A stretch of 16,792 nucleotides of DNA, taken from contig CAJMPT010000041.1 in NCBI GenBank assembly GCA_905215465.1, positions 1 through 16,792 on the forward strand, written 5' to 3'. The DNA comes from an uncultured bacterium (GTDB lineage Bacteria > Actinomycetota > Coriobacteriia > Coriobacteriales > Atopobiaceae). The position numbers and the translations under genes were made by a program. Each line of letters opens with the position of its first letter. The stretch's first letter is position 1. The notes under the pieces are model-generated. The model did no database searches. It saw nothing but the letters and a program-made list of their open reading frames with translations, and had not been told where the DNA came from. Shown piece after piece: positions 7,556 to 14,270 of this stretch.

Positions 7556-7631
7556 GGGCTCATGGCGCAACGGTTAGCGCAGGGGACTCATAATCCCTGG
7601 GTTGCAGGTTCGAATCCTGCTGGGCCCACCA
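7556..7631 (+). tRNA. tRNA with CAT anticodon, probably elongator tRNA-Met
   Basis: A complete cloverleaf with encoded CCA. The acceptor is GGGCTCA/TGGGCCC (one T-G pair), the D arm GGCGC/GCGC-type, the anticodon stem GGGGA/TCCCT with loop CTCATAA (anticodon CAT), and the T arm GCAGG/CCTGC. The 1-72 pair is G-C, so it is not an initiator. Elongator Met and the lysidine-modified Ile2 tRNA share this loop, and Ile2 cannot be excluded by eye. It starts immediately after the T tract of the preceding terminator, leaving no room for its own promoter. Confidence 0.9.
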
Positions 7632-7642
7632 TAGGGAATCAG

Positions 7643-7671
7643 CCCGGACCTCTAGAGGGTCCGGGTTTTTT
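7643..7671 (+). terminator. Intrinsic terminator after tRNA-Met
   Basis: Perfect 8-bp stem CCCGGACC/GGTCCGGG (7643-7650 and 7658-7665) with loop TCTAGAG and a run of six T. It lies 11 bases after the tRNA CCA end. Confidence 0.9.
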
Positions 7672-7704
7672 GTCTCTGTGAAAACCATACGTGAGGGATG
7701 TTCG

Positions 7705-8227
7705 ATGGACGCCGAGGTGAACCTGAGTCTGCAAGACACCCAGTGGCCGCTTGAATACATCAACCATGATAGGCTCATTGCCAGGGCCATCGTCTTTGAC
7801 GATGCCGGCTAGTTCTACTTCGTCAGGCCGAGCGAGACGACAACTTTGGCCAGGCCACGATCATCGAGACACCCGGTGGCGGCGTTGAGTCGGGGGAGGA
7901 CCTTCTCGAGGCCGTTAGGCGAGAGCTAAACGAGGAGTTGGGCGTCCAGGCGGAAGTCATCTGCAAGATCGGCATCGTCAGCGACTACTACAATCTCATC
8001 CACAGGCACAACGTCACCAACTACTTCCTCTGCAAGGTCAATCACTTGGCGAGAAGCACCTTACGCAGGACGAAGTCGAGAGCTTTCACCTCTCGACGCT
8101 TAAGCTTCCCTATGTCGAGGCAATCGGGGAATGCGAGACAAGGGCCGACACTAGGCTTGGCAAGCTCATAGCAGCCAGGGAGCTTCCCGTCCTGTGCCGT
8201 GCGAAGGAGATTCTCGATAACGCTTAA
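7705..8227 (+). pseudogene. Nudix hydrolase pseudogene (one stop, two frameshifts)
   Basis: Nudix hydrolases cleave nucleoside diphosphate-linked compounds; this copy should be inactive. The ATG at 7705 follows GAGGGA and opens a frame (MDAEVNLSLQDTQWPLEY...) that meets TAG at 7810-7812. Near 7830 the frame must shift to continue as DDNFGQATIIETPGGGVESG. The complete Nudix box (GX5EX7REUXEEXGU) follows, with REL and EELGV, at about 7878-7946. A second shift near 8040-8048 restores GEKHLTQDEVESFHLS and a C-terminus ending CRAKEILDNA with TAA at 8225-8227. With these lesions repaired it would be about 174 residues, in the range of an ADP-ribose pyrophosphatase-like enzyme. The well-kept Nudix box suggests recent decay, unless the lesions are sequencing errors. 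The stop overlaps the stop of the convergent gene on the other strand. Confidence 0.85.
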
Positions 8228-8661
8228 CGAATGGAGCCGCCGCAGCCTTCAAACTGCGGCGGCTCTTGCTTGTTTGGGACACCTGGATCATTACGTGCTT
8301 CTTCCTCAAGTGGGCTCCCGGGGGAGACCGAGGAGGGGCCCCTCATGCTGCTGTCTCCGGACACGCAGGCCCTCGCGATGGCCTGCGTGTCCTCAGCGGT
8401 CATCCCGACGGACACGAGGATATCCTCATCGCCCAGGCCAAGGCTCTCCCTCAGCTCATCGAGCGTCGCCGTCTCAAGCCTTCTAGCTCGGTAGTCTTCG
8501 ACCTTCTTTATGAGACCGTGCTCGTACTCAAGCCCGTCAATGCAATGCTCAAGCGCCTCCAACATGAGGGAGGCCCGCGTCGTTCCGGTAATCTCTGCAA
8601 GGCGGTTGTATCGCTCGACCAGATCATCCGGCGGTCTCAGCGTGATCTCCGCAGTGTCCAT
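8224..8661 (-). CDS. Ribbon-helix-helix (RelB/CopG-like) antitoxin-type protein with run-on tail
   Basis: Residues 1-80 resemble RHH DNA-binding antitoxins: a short strand (AEITLRPPDD), helices around DLVERYNRLAEITGTTRASLMLEALEHCIDGLE, then a partner-binding tail ending TLDELRESLGLGDED, where such antitoxins normally end. The ATG at 8661 has a very good Shine-Dalgarno (AAGGAGG, about 7 bases away). The frame continues for about 65 more residues with low-complexity, Gly/Ser/Pro-rich sequence that reads through an inverted repeat and the Nudix terminator hairpin. The native stop has probably been lost. No toxin gene lies downstream, where a RelE-type partner would be expected; the Nudix pseudogene is there instead. 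It would bind DNA and may autoregulate through the inverted repeat upstream. Confidence 0.7.
   Translation of the reverse strand: MDTAEITLRPPDDLVERYNRLAEITGTTRASLMLEALEHCIDGLEYEHGLIKKVEDYRARRLETATLDELRESLGLGDEDILVSVGMTAEDTQAIARACVSGDSSMRGPSSVSPGSPLEEEARNDPGVPNKQEPPQFEGCGGSIR
8234..8276 (+). terminator. Strong intrinsic terminator after the Nudix pseudogene
   Basis: Perfect 12-bp stem GAGCCGCCGCAG/CTGCGGCGGCTC (8234-8245 and 8254-8265) with an 8-base loop, followed by TTGCTTGTTT. It lies 7 bases past the pseudogene stop, which supports a formerly functional + strand gene. It also lies inside the 3' end of the - strand RHH reading frame. Confidence 0.85.
8359..8392. repeat. Perfect 13-bp inverted repeat inside the RHH tail
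   Basis: GGACACGCAGGCC (8359-8371) and its exact complement (8380-8392) flank CTCGCGAT. Neither side has a T tract. It encodes residues 91-102 of the run-on part of the RHH frame, so it may be a former intergenic hairpin or a scar of rearrangement. Confidence 0.6.
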
Positions 8662-8698
8662 ATGTGGCCTCCTTCATGCTGTATTCGCTATGCCAACA

Positions 8699-8718
8699 GT
8701 GCGACACGAATCTCGCAC
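8699..8718. promoter_or_regulatory. Possible operator of the RHH gene (GTGCGA-8-TCGCAC)
   Basis: A perfect 6-bp inverted repeat centred about 47 bases upstream of the RHH start codon, in the divergent region between that gene and the membrane-protein gene. RHH antitoxins commonly repress their own promoter through such sites; binding here is an inference. Confidence 0.4.
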
Positions 8719-8832
8719 GGCGTTTCAACCTTGCGCCCCGTAGGCATTTCTCGCCGATTCAAACGCTCCCGACCCCTAATATCTATACCAGCTGTCTCCA
8801 ACCAGGGCCTTGCGCCCGGAAAGAAGGTCCCA

Positions 8833-9213
8833 ATGTCTCCTGAGTGCAAGAGCGTCAAGTTGGTGAGCCTTGCCTGTCTCTTCATTGGCATCGTTGTGCT
8901 GGGAATCAGCGTCTATGCGTTTGTCGGCCTGCACGTTGACTTCTTGTTTGGCTTCATGTTCCTGGCCATGGGTCTCGAGCTTGCGATCTATGGCTTCACG
9001 GGCGCCCGCTCGGCCAACGTCCCCTCTGAGATTGCGAAGTTTGCCAAGTCCGCCTACTGGGCTCCGCTTTTCTGCATTTGTGTCATTGCCTACTACTTCC
9101 TGAACGAGCCGGAGTCCATGCTGTTTCTGGTCACCGCCATCGTCTGCGCTGTGGGCTGCGTCGTTCTTGCCCTCGTGGTGAAGAAGGCCGTCAAGGCCAT
9201 TCAGTCTGTCTAA
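8833..9213 (+). CDS. Small four-helix membrane protein of unknown function
   Basis: A 126-residue protein whose family I do not recognise. Hydrophobic segments at about residues 9-31, 35-56, 73-90 and 96-116 predict four membrane helices. A short basic tail (KKAVKAIQ) at the C-terminus suggests it is cytoplasmic. The loop at 57-72 is polar (GARSANVPSEIAKFAK). The start is ATG 8833 because AAGAAGG stands six bases before it; the frame is open far upstream, but without a sensible start or matching composition. It stands alone between the divergent RHH gene and the tRNA-Val promoter. No enzymatic motif is visible. Confidence 0.75.
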   Translation: MSPECKSVKLVSLACLFIGIVVLGISVYAFVGLHVDFLFGFMFLAMGLELAIYGFTGARSANVPSEIAKFAKSAYWAPLFCICVIAYYFLNEPESMLFLVTAIVCAVGCVVLALVVKKAVKAIQSV

Positions 9214-9258
9214 ACCTACAGGTCAGAGCACGAGTTCTTACTTTCTCAAAATTCCCCC

Positions 9259-9287
9259 TTCCATTCTTGCGGGGCTTTAGGTATAGT
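9259..9287 (+). promoter_or_regulatory. Promoter of the tRNA-Val/tRNA-Ala pair
   Basis: A -10 TATAGT (9282-9287) lies 12 bases before the mature tRNA-Val, the same hexamer and distance class as the promoter at 7391. The -35 is poor (TTCCAT at 9259-9264, 17-base spacer), so the -10 carries the call. Confidence 0.55.
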
Positions 9288-9299
9288 AATTTCTCGCGC

Positions 9300-9374
9300 G
9301 GGCGATTGGCTCAGGGGTAGAGCACTTCCTTCACACGGAAGGGGTCGCTGGTTCGAATCCAGCATCGCCCACCA
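9300..9374 (+). tRNA. tRNA-Val(CAC)
   Basis: A complete cloverleaf with encoded CCA. The acceptor is GGGCGAT/ATCGCCC, the D arm GCTC/GAGC, the anticodon stem CTTCC/GGAAG with loop TTCACAC (anticodon CAC), and the T arm GCTGG/CCAGC. It is separated by only five bases from the following tRNA-Ala, so the two are probably one transcript. Confidence 0.97.
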
Positions 9375-9379
9375 TATTC

Positions 9380-9455
9380 GGGGAATTAGCTCAGTTGGGA
9401 GAGCGCGTGACTGGCAGTCACGAGGTCAGGGGTTCGAACCCCCTATTCTCCACCA
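9380..9455 (+). tRNA. tRNA-Ala(GGC), copy 2
   Basis: Identical over all 76 bases, CCA included, to the tRNA at 7438-7513, with the same G3:U70 identity pair and GGC anticodon. Sequences beyond the gene differ, so the repeat unit is the tRNA itself. Confidence 0.97.
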
Positions 9456-9465
9456 TGAACGAGAC

Positions 9466-9495
9466 AAGCGACGGCCTTTGGGTCGTCGCTTTTTC
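9466..9495 (+). terminator. Intrinsic terminator after tRNA-Ala copy 2
   Basis: Stem AAGCGACG/CGTCGCTT (9466-9473 and 9484-9491) with a 10-base loop, followed by TTTC. It closes the tRNA-Val/tRNA-Ala transcript. Confidence 0.85.
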
Positions 9496-9667
9496 TATAT
9501 GCGCAGGATGCACCCCCTGATAAATCGCCTTTCTTCAATTGGGGACTGGACCCCTTAAGGCCTGGTCAGGTGTATCTGATGTACCTTAATCCCAAAGAGT
9601 TTCCCCAGGGCCTTGACGCACCGGGGAAGGGGGAACTTTCACGCTTCTTGCCAATGGCGACAAACAC

Positions 9668-9712
9668 CGTGGGCCGTGGACGTTCTGACATCAGAAACGT
9701 CCGCGGCCCACG
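9668..9712 (-). terminator. Long hairpin downstream of the acyltransferase gene
   Basis: Arms of about 21 bases pair with one G-T and one bulge around a short ACAT loop. It begins 55 bases beyond the stop of the - strand acyltransferase gene, the expected place for its terminator. The T tract on the - strand is poor (GTGTTTGTC), so it may instead be an RNA-stabilising 3' hairpin. It may also act on transcripts from the tRNA side. Confidence 0.5.
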
Positions 9713-9766
9713 TAGTCTGTCTCGGCAGTTCCCCTGACGGTCCCTACGGCAGGTCCTTCTCGCCGG

Positions 9767-11752
9767 CTAGCGACCGGTGATGGCCTTCCTCAGCATGAGG
9801 ACGTAGGCCTCAGCGCCCTCGGGGCGAAGATGCGTGCCATCGCTCCAGAAGTACTCGTCATGGCCGGCGCTCTCCGCGTACCAGTCGATGACGTCAACGT
9901 TGTCGTACTGGGCAGCAACGTCCTTGAAGAGTTGGTTGTTCATGTCCTGCAGGGCCAGCGGTACGCGGACGGTGCAGAGGTAGACGTGCTTGGAGGGGTC
10001 CACCGCATCGATGAGCTCCTTGACCTGGCTCTCGCGGGCCACGCCATTGTCTCCGATGGCCCAGACCACCACGTCGCCATCGTGGCCGGCTGCCTGGCAG
10101 CTGCGGTAGACGTCCACACCCGCGTAGAGCTGGCGGCCCACCTTCGCGTCGATGTAGCCGTTGGGGAAGTACTTGTAGAACTGTGTGATGGCGCCGGCGG
10201 GCACGGAGTCGCCAATCAGGATGACGCTCGCGTTGGTGGCTCCGGTGCTCGCGTCCACGGTGAAGTTCGTGGCGTTGATCTGGTCGATGGCGGCAGCAAA
10301 GGCCGTGCCGGCAAAGTAGGTGCCGCTCACGTCAAAGGTGGTGTTGTCCTGCTGGGACTCGGCTGCCTGAGCGTCGCCGCCCTCGGAGGTGGTGTCACCG
10401 CTCCCGCCGGACTGGGCTGCCTCGGCTGCAGCCTGCTGCTCGGCTAGGTACTGCTGCTCCTCGGCGCTCATCTGCTGCATCTCGGTGGGAACGCCCGTCT
10501 GTTCGGCCGCGATGGGCACAAGGAGAAGGACCACGGCGCAGAGAACGCCCAGTGCGCCAAGCACCACCTGCGGCACGGCAAGGCCGAAGGGCATGGTCCT
10601 GCCGGCAAGCTCACGTGGCCCCTGGCCCTTCTCCAGAAGGCGGTAGGAGGCCTCGGCGCAGGCAAGGATCAACAGGAACTCAAGGGCCCAGCCCCAGGCG
10701 GGCAGCGCGGTGGTTCTTGTCGCCGGGTTGAGGGTCACCAGCAGGGGGTAGTGCCACAGGTAGACGGCAAAAGCGCGCTTGCCGGCCTCGGCCACGGGGT
10801 GCGCGCCCAGCACGCGGGCAACCACGCTGCGGGGCCTGCAGAGGCAGGAGACCAAGATCGCCGTCAGCACGGCCGCAAGGAGCATGCCGCCACGGTATGC
10901 AAACTCGGAGTATCCGTTGAGCGAGAAGCACATGACGCCCAAGCCCGCCAGACACGTAATGGTCAAGGCATCGCAGGTCCAGGCGGGGGTGTCCTTGAGT
11001 CGCGGGCCCACGACGGGGATGGCCCTGAGGCTGAGGCCGCGCCCTCCGGTCCACAGTGCCGCCAGGGCGCCCATTAGAAGCTCGGCCGCGCGCGTGTCGG
11101 GGCCGTAGTAGATGCGCGCCGTGTCTCCCGTCGGGTCGTAGAACAGGGCCATGAGGACCGCCGATACCACCACGAGCGCTCCCACAAAGCCGCATGCCAT
11201 GCGGCGGGACCTCACGACCTTGCGCATGCCAAGGAGCACGAGCGGCCACACCACGTAGAACTGCATGACCACGCCCAGGTACCAGAAGTGGGTGAGGGGA
11301 GAGGGGAGCCCCGCGTTGGCAAAGTACGAGACGTTCCTCACTATGTAGAAGACGTTCTCCACAAAGAGAAGGGCGGGCACGGCGTCGGACTTGACCTTGG
11401 GCAGAAGGTTGGGAGCCAGAAACACGCAGAGCAGCGTGGTCACGCCCACGACGGCAAGCATCGAGGGCAGAAGCCTGGTCACGCGCTTGAGCACAAAGCG
11501 TGGGTAGTCAAGGTGGCCGGCGCGGCCGATCTCGCGCTCGATGGAGAGCGTGGTGAGGTAGCCCGTGATCACGAAGAAGATGGTCACGCCAAAGTAGCCG
11601 CCAGAAAGCCAGCTGGGGTTGGCGTGGTAGACCAGCACCGCAAGGATTGCCAGCACGCGTAGGCCGTCGAGTGCCCCTACGTAGCGGGAGCGCGCCGGCT
11701 TGGCCGTGCGGGGCCCCTCGGCCTCGGTTGCCTGGATTGATGCCTCTTGCAT
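9767..11752 (-). CDS. OatA-like membrane O-acyltransferase with C-terminal SGNH domain
   Basis: A two-domain envelope protein expected to carry acetyl groups across the membrane and put them on peptidoglycan or a surface glycan; the acceptor is not known. From ATG 11752 it has 661 residues. An N-terminal acyltransferase-3 domain of about ten membrane helices contains VYHANPSWLSGGYFGVTIFFVITGYL (H43) and FVLKRVTRLLP. An extracellular linker rich in Gln, Ala and Ser (about 415-490) leads to an SGNH esterase-like domain with IGDSVPAG (S516), WAIGDNG and SDGTHLRPEG (D638, H641). This is the arrangement of OatA-type peptidoglycan O-acetyltransferases. An upstream in-frame ATG at 11806 adds 18 unlikely residues and has no Shine-Dalgarno; 11752 has GGCAGG eight bases away. 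It is divergent from the ABC-F gene. Confidence 0.88.
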   Translation of the reverse strand: MQEASIQATEAEGPRTAKPARSRYVGALDGLRVLAILAVLVYHANPSWLSGGYFGVTIFFVITGYLTTLSIEREIGRAGHLDYPRFVLKRVTRLLPSMLAVVGVTTLLCVFLAPNLLPKVKSDAVPALLFVENVFYIVRNVSYFANAGLPSPLTHFWYLGVVMQFYVVWPLVLLGMRKVVRSRRMACGFVGALVVVSAVLMALFYDPTGDTARIYYGPDTRAAELLMGALAALWTGGRGLSLRAIPVVGPRLKDTPAWTCDALTITCLAGLGVMCFSLNGYSEFAYRGGMLLAAVLTAILVSCLCRPRSVVARVLGAHPVAEAGKRAFAVYLWHYPLLVTLNPATRTTALPAWGWALEFLLILACAEASYRLLEKGQGPRELAGRTMPFGLAVPQVVLGALGVLCAVVLLLVPIAAEQTGVPTEMQQMSAEEQQYLAEQQAAAEAAQSGGSGDTTSEGGDAQAAESQQDNTTFDVSGTYFAGTAFAAAIDQINATNFTVDASTGATNASVILIGDSVPAGAITQFYKYFPNGYIDAKVGRQLYAGVDVYRSCQAAGHDGDVVVWAIGDNGVARESQVKELIDAVDPSKHVYLCTVRVPLALQDMNNQLFKDVAAQYDNVDVIDWYAESAGHDEYFWSDGTHLRPEGAEAYVLMLRKAITGR

Positions 11753-11813
11753 AGGTATAACCTGCCTTGCCGCCGGGAAGCCCCCGGCCAGAATTCTCAT
11801 ACTCATTCAGACT

Positions 11814-11830
11814 ATCCCAAGTCTTGGGAT
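11814..11830. promoter_or_regulatory. Perfect 17-bp palindrome, candidate operator
   Basis: ATCCCAAG-T-CTTGGGAT is a perfect 8-bp inverted repeat around one base, in the intergenic region between the divergent acyltransferase and ABC-F genes. It lies 62 bases from the chosen acyltransferase start. On the - strand it overlaps a possible promoter, TTGCCC-17-TATCCC. It has no terminator character. Confidence 0.55.
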
Positions 11831-11889
11831 ACGTGGGGCCGCAAACCGGGGCAAATGAGGCACGCGCCCTTGGTCTTTCCGTAGGCAAA

Positions 11890-11918
11890 TTCCACAACGC
11901 CCCGCACGCGCCTATACT
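11890..11918 (+). promoter_or_regulatory. Promoter of the ABC-F gene train
   Basis: A -10 TATACT (11913-11918) stands 17 bases after TTCCAC (11890-11895). Transcription starting near 11925 would exclude upstream in-frame ATG codons and supports the TTG start at 11957. Confidence 0.6.
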
Positions 11919-11956
11919 TGATGAGTTTGAAACTCTCTAGCACAAGGATTACTCCA

Positions 11957-13954
11957 TTGATCGCACTCGCAGACAAGGTATCCAAGTCCTTTGGCGGACG
12001 CACGCTCTACTCCCAGGCAACGCTGCAGCTCAACTCGGGCGAACGCTGGGCGCTCGTGGGACCCAACGGCTCCGGCAAGACCACCTTCCTCAAGATATTC
12101 ATGGGCTTGGAGCCCGCCGACGAGGGAACCGTCACCTTTGCCAAGGAGACCACCGTCGGCTACCTGGAGCAGGAGACCAAGCTCGCGGGCAGCAAGTCGG
12201 CCCTTGCCGAGGTCGTGGACAGCGCCCATGAGGTCAAGCGCTACGAGCGACTGGTCTGTGAGCTCGAGGAGAAGATCTCTCGCACCGAGCCCGGCCCCGC
12301 GCTGGACCGCCTCCTGGAGCAGTACGGACATGCCCAGGACCGCTTCGAGCGCCTGGGCGGCTACGAGCTTGAGAGCCGCGCCCGCCAGATCCTTGCGGGC
12401 CTAGGCTTTCCTGTGGAGGACTTCGACAAGCCGGCCGAGGACTTCTCCGGCGGCTGGCAGATGCGCATCTCCCTCTCCAAGCTGCTGCTGCGCCACCCTG
12501 ACCTCCTGATGCTCGACGAGCCCACCAACCACCTTGACCTCGAGAGCGTCAAGTGGCTTGAGTCCTTTCTCTCAAGCTACGACGGCGCCGTCCTTTTGGT
12601 CAGCCACGACCGCGCCTTCATGGACGCCTGCGTAAGTCACGTGGCCGCCGTCGAGAACCGTCGCATCACCACCTACACGGGCAACTACAGCTCCTACCTC
12701 AAGCAGCGCGAGGACAACCTGGAGCAGATGCGTGCCAAGCGCGCGGCCCAGGAGCGAGAGATCGCCCACATGCAGGTGTTTGTCGACAAGTTCCGCTACA
12801 AGCCGACCAAGGCCGCCCAGGCCCAGGAGCGCATGAAGAAGATCGAGCAGATCAAGAGCGAGCTCGTCATGCTGCCCGAGGGCTCCAAGCGCGCGCACTT
12901 CCACTTCCCCGAGCCCCCGCGAACGGGAGACATGGTCATCGGCCTCAAGGGCGTCTCAAAGTCCTTTGGCGAGAACCACGTCTACTCGGACGTGGACCTA
13001 ACGCTCTACCGCGGCGACCACGTGGCCCTTGTCGGCCCCAACGGTGCCGGCAAGTCCACGCTCATGAAGATCGTGAACGGCCGTCTTGCGCCGGACGCGG
13101 GCACGGTCAGCCTCGGCCAGAACGTCACGCAGGCCTACTACGCCCAGCACCAGCTCGAGCAGCTCAACGAGGCCAACACCGTGATGCAGGAGATGGACGC
13201 CGCGGCACCCGCCTGGACCACCTCCGAGGAGCGTCGCCTGCTGGGCGCCTTCCTCTTCCACGGCGACGACGTGGACAAGCGCGTGGGCGTGCTCTCCGGC
13301 GGCGAGAGGGCGCGTCTGGCCCTGGCCAAGATGCTCGTCTCGCCCAACCCGCTGCTGCTCTTGGACGAGCCCACCAACCACCTGGACATCGACTCCGTCG
13401 ACGTCCTCGAGCGCGCCCTCGTGGAGTTTCCGGGCACCATTGTGCTCATCTCTCACGACGAGCACCTCGTCCGCGCCGTTGCCAACAAGGTCGTGGACGT
13501 CCGCGACCACAAGGTCACGGTCTACGACGGCGACTATGACTACTACCTCTTCAAGCGCGCCGAGCTGGAGGTCCGCGCCGCCGGCCAGGACTCGCCCACC
13601 GCGACCGGCAAGTCCCCTGCCGCGGCCGCTGCCACCGCACAGCCGGAGGCCTCCTCGGGTAGGAACGTCAAGACCAAGGAGCAACGCCGCGCTGAGGCCG
13701 AGGAGCGCAACCGCCGCAACCGTGCCCTCAAGAAGGAGCGCGACCGCCTAAGGCAGGTGGAGAAGGCCCTCGAGCCCGCACGCAAGCGCTACGACGAGCT
13801 CATGACCCTCATGGCCGACGAGGCCCTCTACAACGATGCCGCCAAGTTCGACGAGTGCATGAAGGAGTACACGGCCCTCTCCAAGAAGATCCCCGCGCTG
13901 GAAGAGGAGTGGCTCGAGCTCTCCGAGAAACTCGAGGAGGCCGCCAATGCGTAG
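11957..13954 (+). CDS. ABC-F family ATPase (Uup/YdiF-like ribosome-associated factor)
   Basis: A soluble protein with two ATP-binding cassettes and no membrane domain, of the ABC-F class that acts on ribosomes stalled or mis-set during translation. It has 665 residues. Cassette 1 has Walker A GPNGSGKTT (35-43), signature FSGGWQMR and Walker B LDEPTNHLDL (D187, E188). The linker with VDKFRYKPTKAAQAQERMKK corresponds to the P-site tRNA interaction motif. Cassette 2 has GPNGAGKST (360-368), LSGGERARLALAKML and LDEPTNHLDI (D470, E471). A charged coiled coil (about 573-665) forms the C-terminus, as in Uup and YdiF. I chose TTG 11957 because AAGGA stands eight bases upstream and the protein then begins MIALADKVSKSFGG, like its family. 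Resistance-type ABC-F members exist, but nothing here points to that. Confidence 0.93.
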   Translation: MIALADKVSKSFGGRTLYSQATLQLNSGERWALVGPNGSGKTTFLKIFMGLEPADEGTVTFAKETTVGYLEQETKLAGSKSALAEVVDSAHEVKRYERLVCELEEKISRTEPGPALDRLLEQYGHAQDRFERLGGYELESRARQILAGLGFPVEDFDKPAEDFSGGWQMRISLSKLLLRHPDLLMLDEPTNHLDLESVKWLESFLSSYDGAVLLVSHDRAFMDACVSHVAAVENRRITTYTGNYSSYLKQREDNLEQMRAKRAAQEREIAHMQVFVDKFRYKPTKAAQAQERMKKIEQIKSELVMLPEGSKRAHFHFPEPPRTGDMVIGLKGVSKSFGENHVYSDVDLTLYRGDHVALVGPNGAGKSTLMKIVNGRLAPDAGTVSLGQNVTQAYYAQHQLEQLNEANTVMQEMDAAAPAWTTSEERRLLGAFLFHGDDVDKRVGVLSGGERARLALAKMLVSPNPLLLLDEPTNHLDIDSVDVLERALVEFPGTIVLISHDEHLVRAVANKVVDVRDHKVTVYDGDYDYYLFKRAELEVRAAGQDSPTATGKSPAAAAATAQPEASSGRNVKTKEQRRAEAEERNRRNRALKKERDRLRQVEKALEPARKRYDELMTLMADEALYNDAAKFDECMKEYTALSKKIPALEEEWLELSEKLEEAANA

Positions 13955-14249
13955 CGCTGGCACCCTCAGCGTCTCCGGCGTGGCGCGAGTCCTGGCCATC
14001 GTCTGTCGCGTGGCCTCATGGCTCTTGGTGGCCCTCACCGTCTGCGATGCCGTGCTCATGGGCGCCCCTCGCTCGGCCCTGCTGGGCGTCAACGGCGCCG
14101 TCCTTCGGGCGCTGCCGTCCGCCATCAGCGGCCTCTTTGTATTCCAAACGCCCTTCGGCGGGGTCTTCCACGGCGACTTTGCCCTTGCTGCTATAGTGTT
14201 TTTGCTGGTCGATTGGCTGCTCAGCCGTCTTTCATCCTCGTTGCGCTAG
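13947..14249 (+). CDS. Small hydrophobic membrane protein, unknown function
   Basis: A 100-residue protein with hydrophobic stretches at about 12-38, 43-66 and 78-96, suggesting two or three membrane helices; I do not recognise a family. Its ATG overlaps the ABC-F stop by eight bases (ATGCGTAG) and is preceded by GAGGAGG seven bases away, so it is translated by coupling to the ABC-F gene. The next gene starts 21 bases after its stop. The good ribosome site and tight packing argue that it is real despite the lack of motifs. Confidence 0.7.
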   Translation: MRSAGTLSVSGVARVLAIVCRVASWLLVALTVCDAVLMGAPRSALLGVNGAVLRALPSAISGLFVFQTPFGGVFHGDFALAAIVFLLVDWLLSRLSSSLR

Positions 14250-14270
14250 CGCCACGAGAGGGGAGTCTCT

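Noticed and set aside
7560..7790. 76-residue - strand frame ending in QQDSNLQPRDYESPALTVAP
   Set aside because: This is the familiar spurious protein obtained by translating the complement of a tRNA gene (here tRNA-Met).
8333..8344. GAGGGGCCCCTC palindrome
   Set aside because: A 12-base self-complementary run in a very GC-rich stretch is not distinctive, and it cannot form a hairpin with a usable loop.
8266..8832. Long N-terminal extension of the small membrane protein frame
   Set aside because: It runs antisense through the RHH gene and its promoter, with no hydrophobic or domain signal; ATG 8833 has its own ribosome site.
7438..9455. CRISPR or phage attachment site
   Set aside because: Only two copies of the repeat exist, each a whole functional tRNA; there are no spacers and no integrase gene between or beside them.
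14192..14197. TATAGT inside the small membrane gene as a promoter for the M50-scpAB genes
   Set aside because: No acceptable -35 at 16-18 bases; the hexamer falls in codons for a conserved-looking helix.
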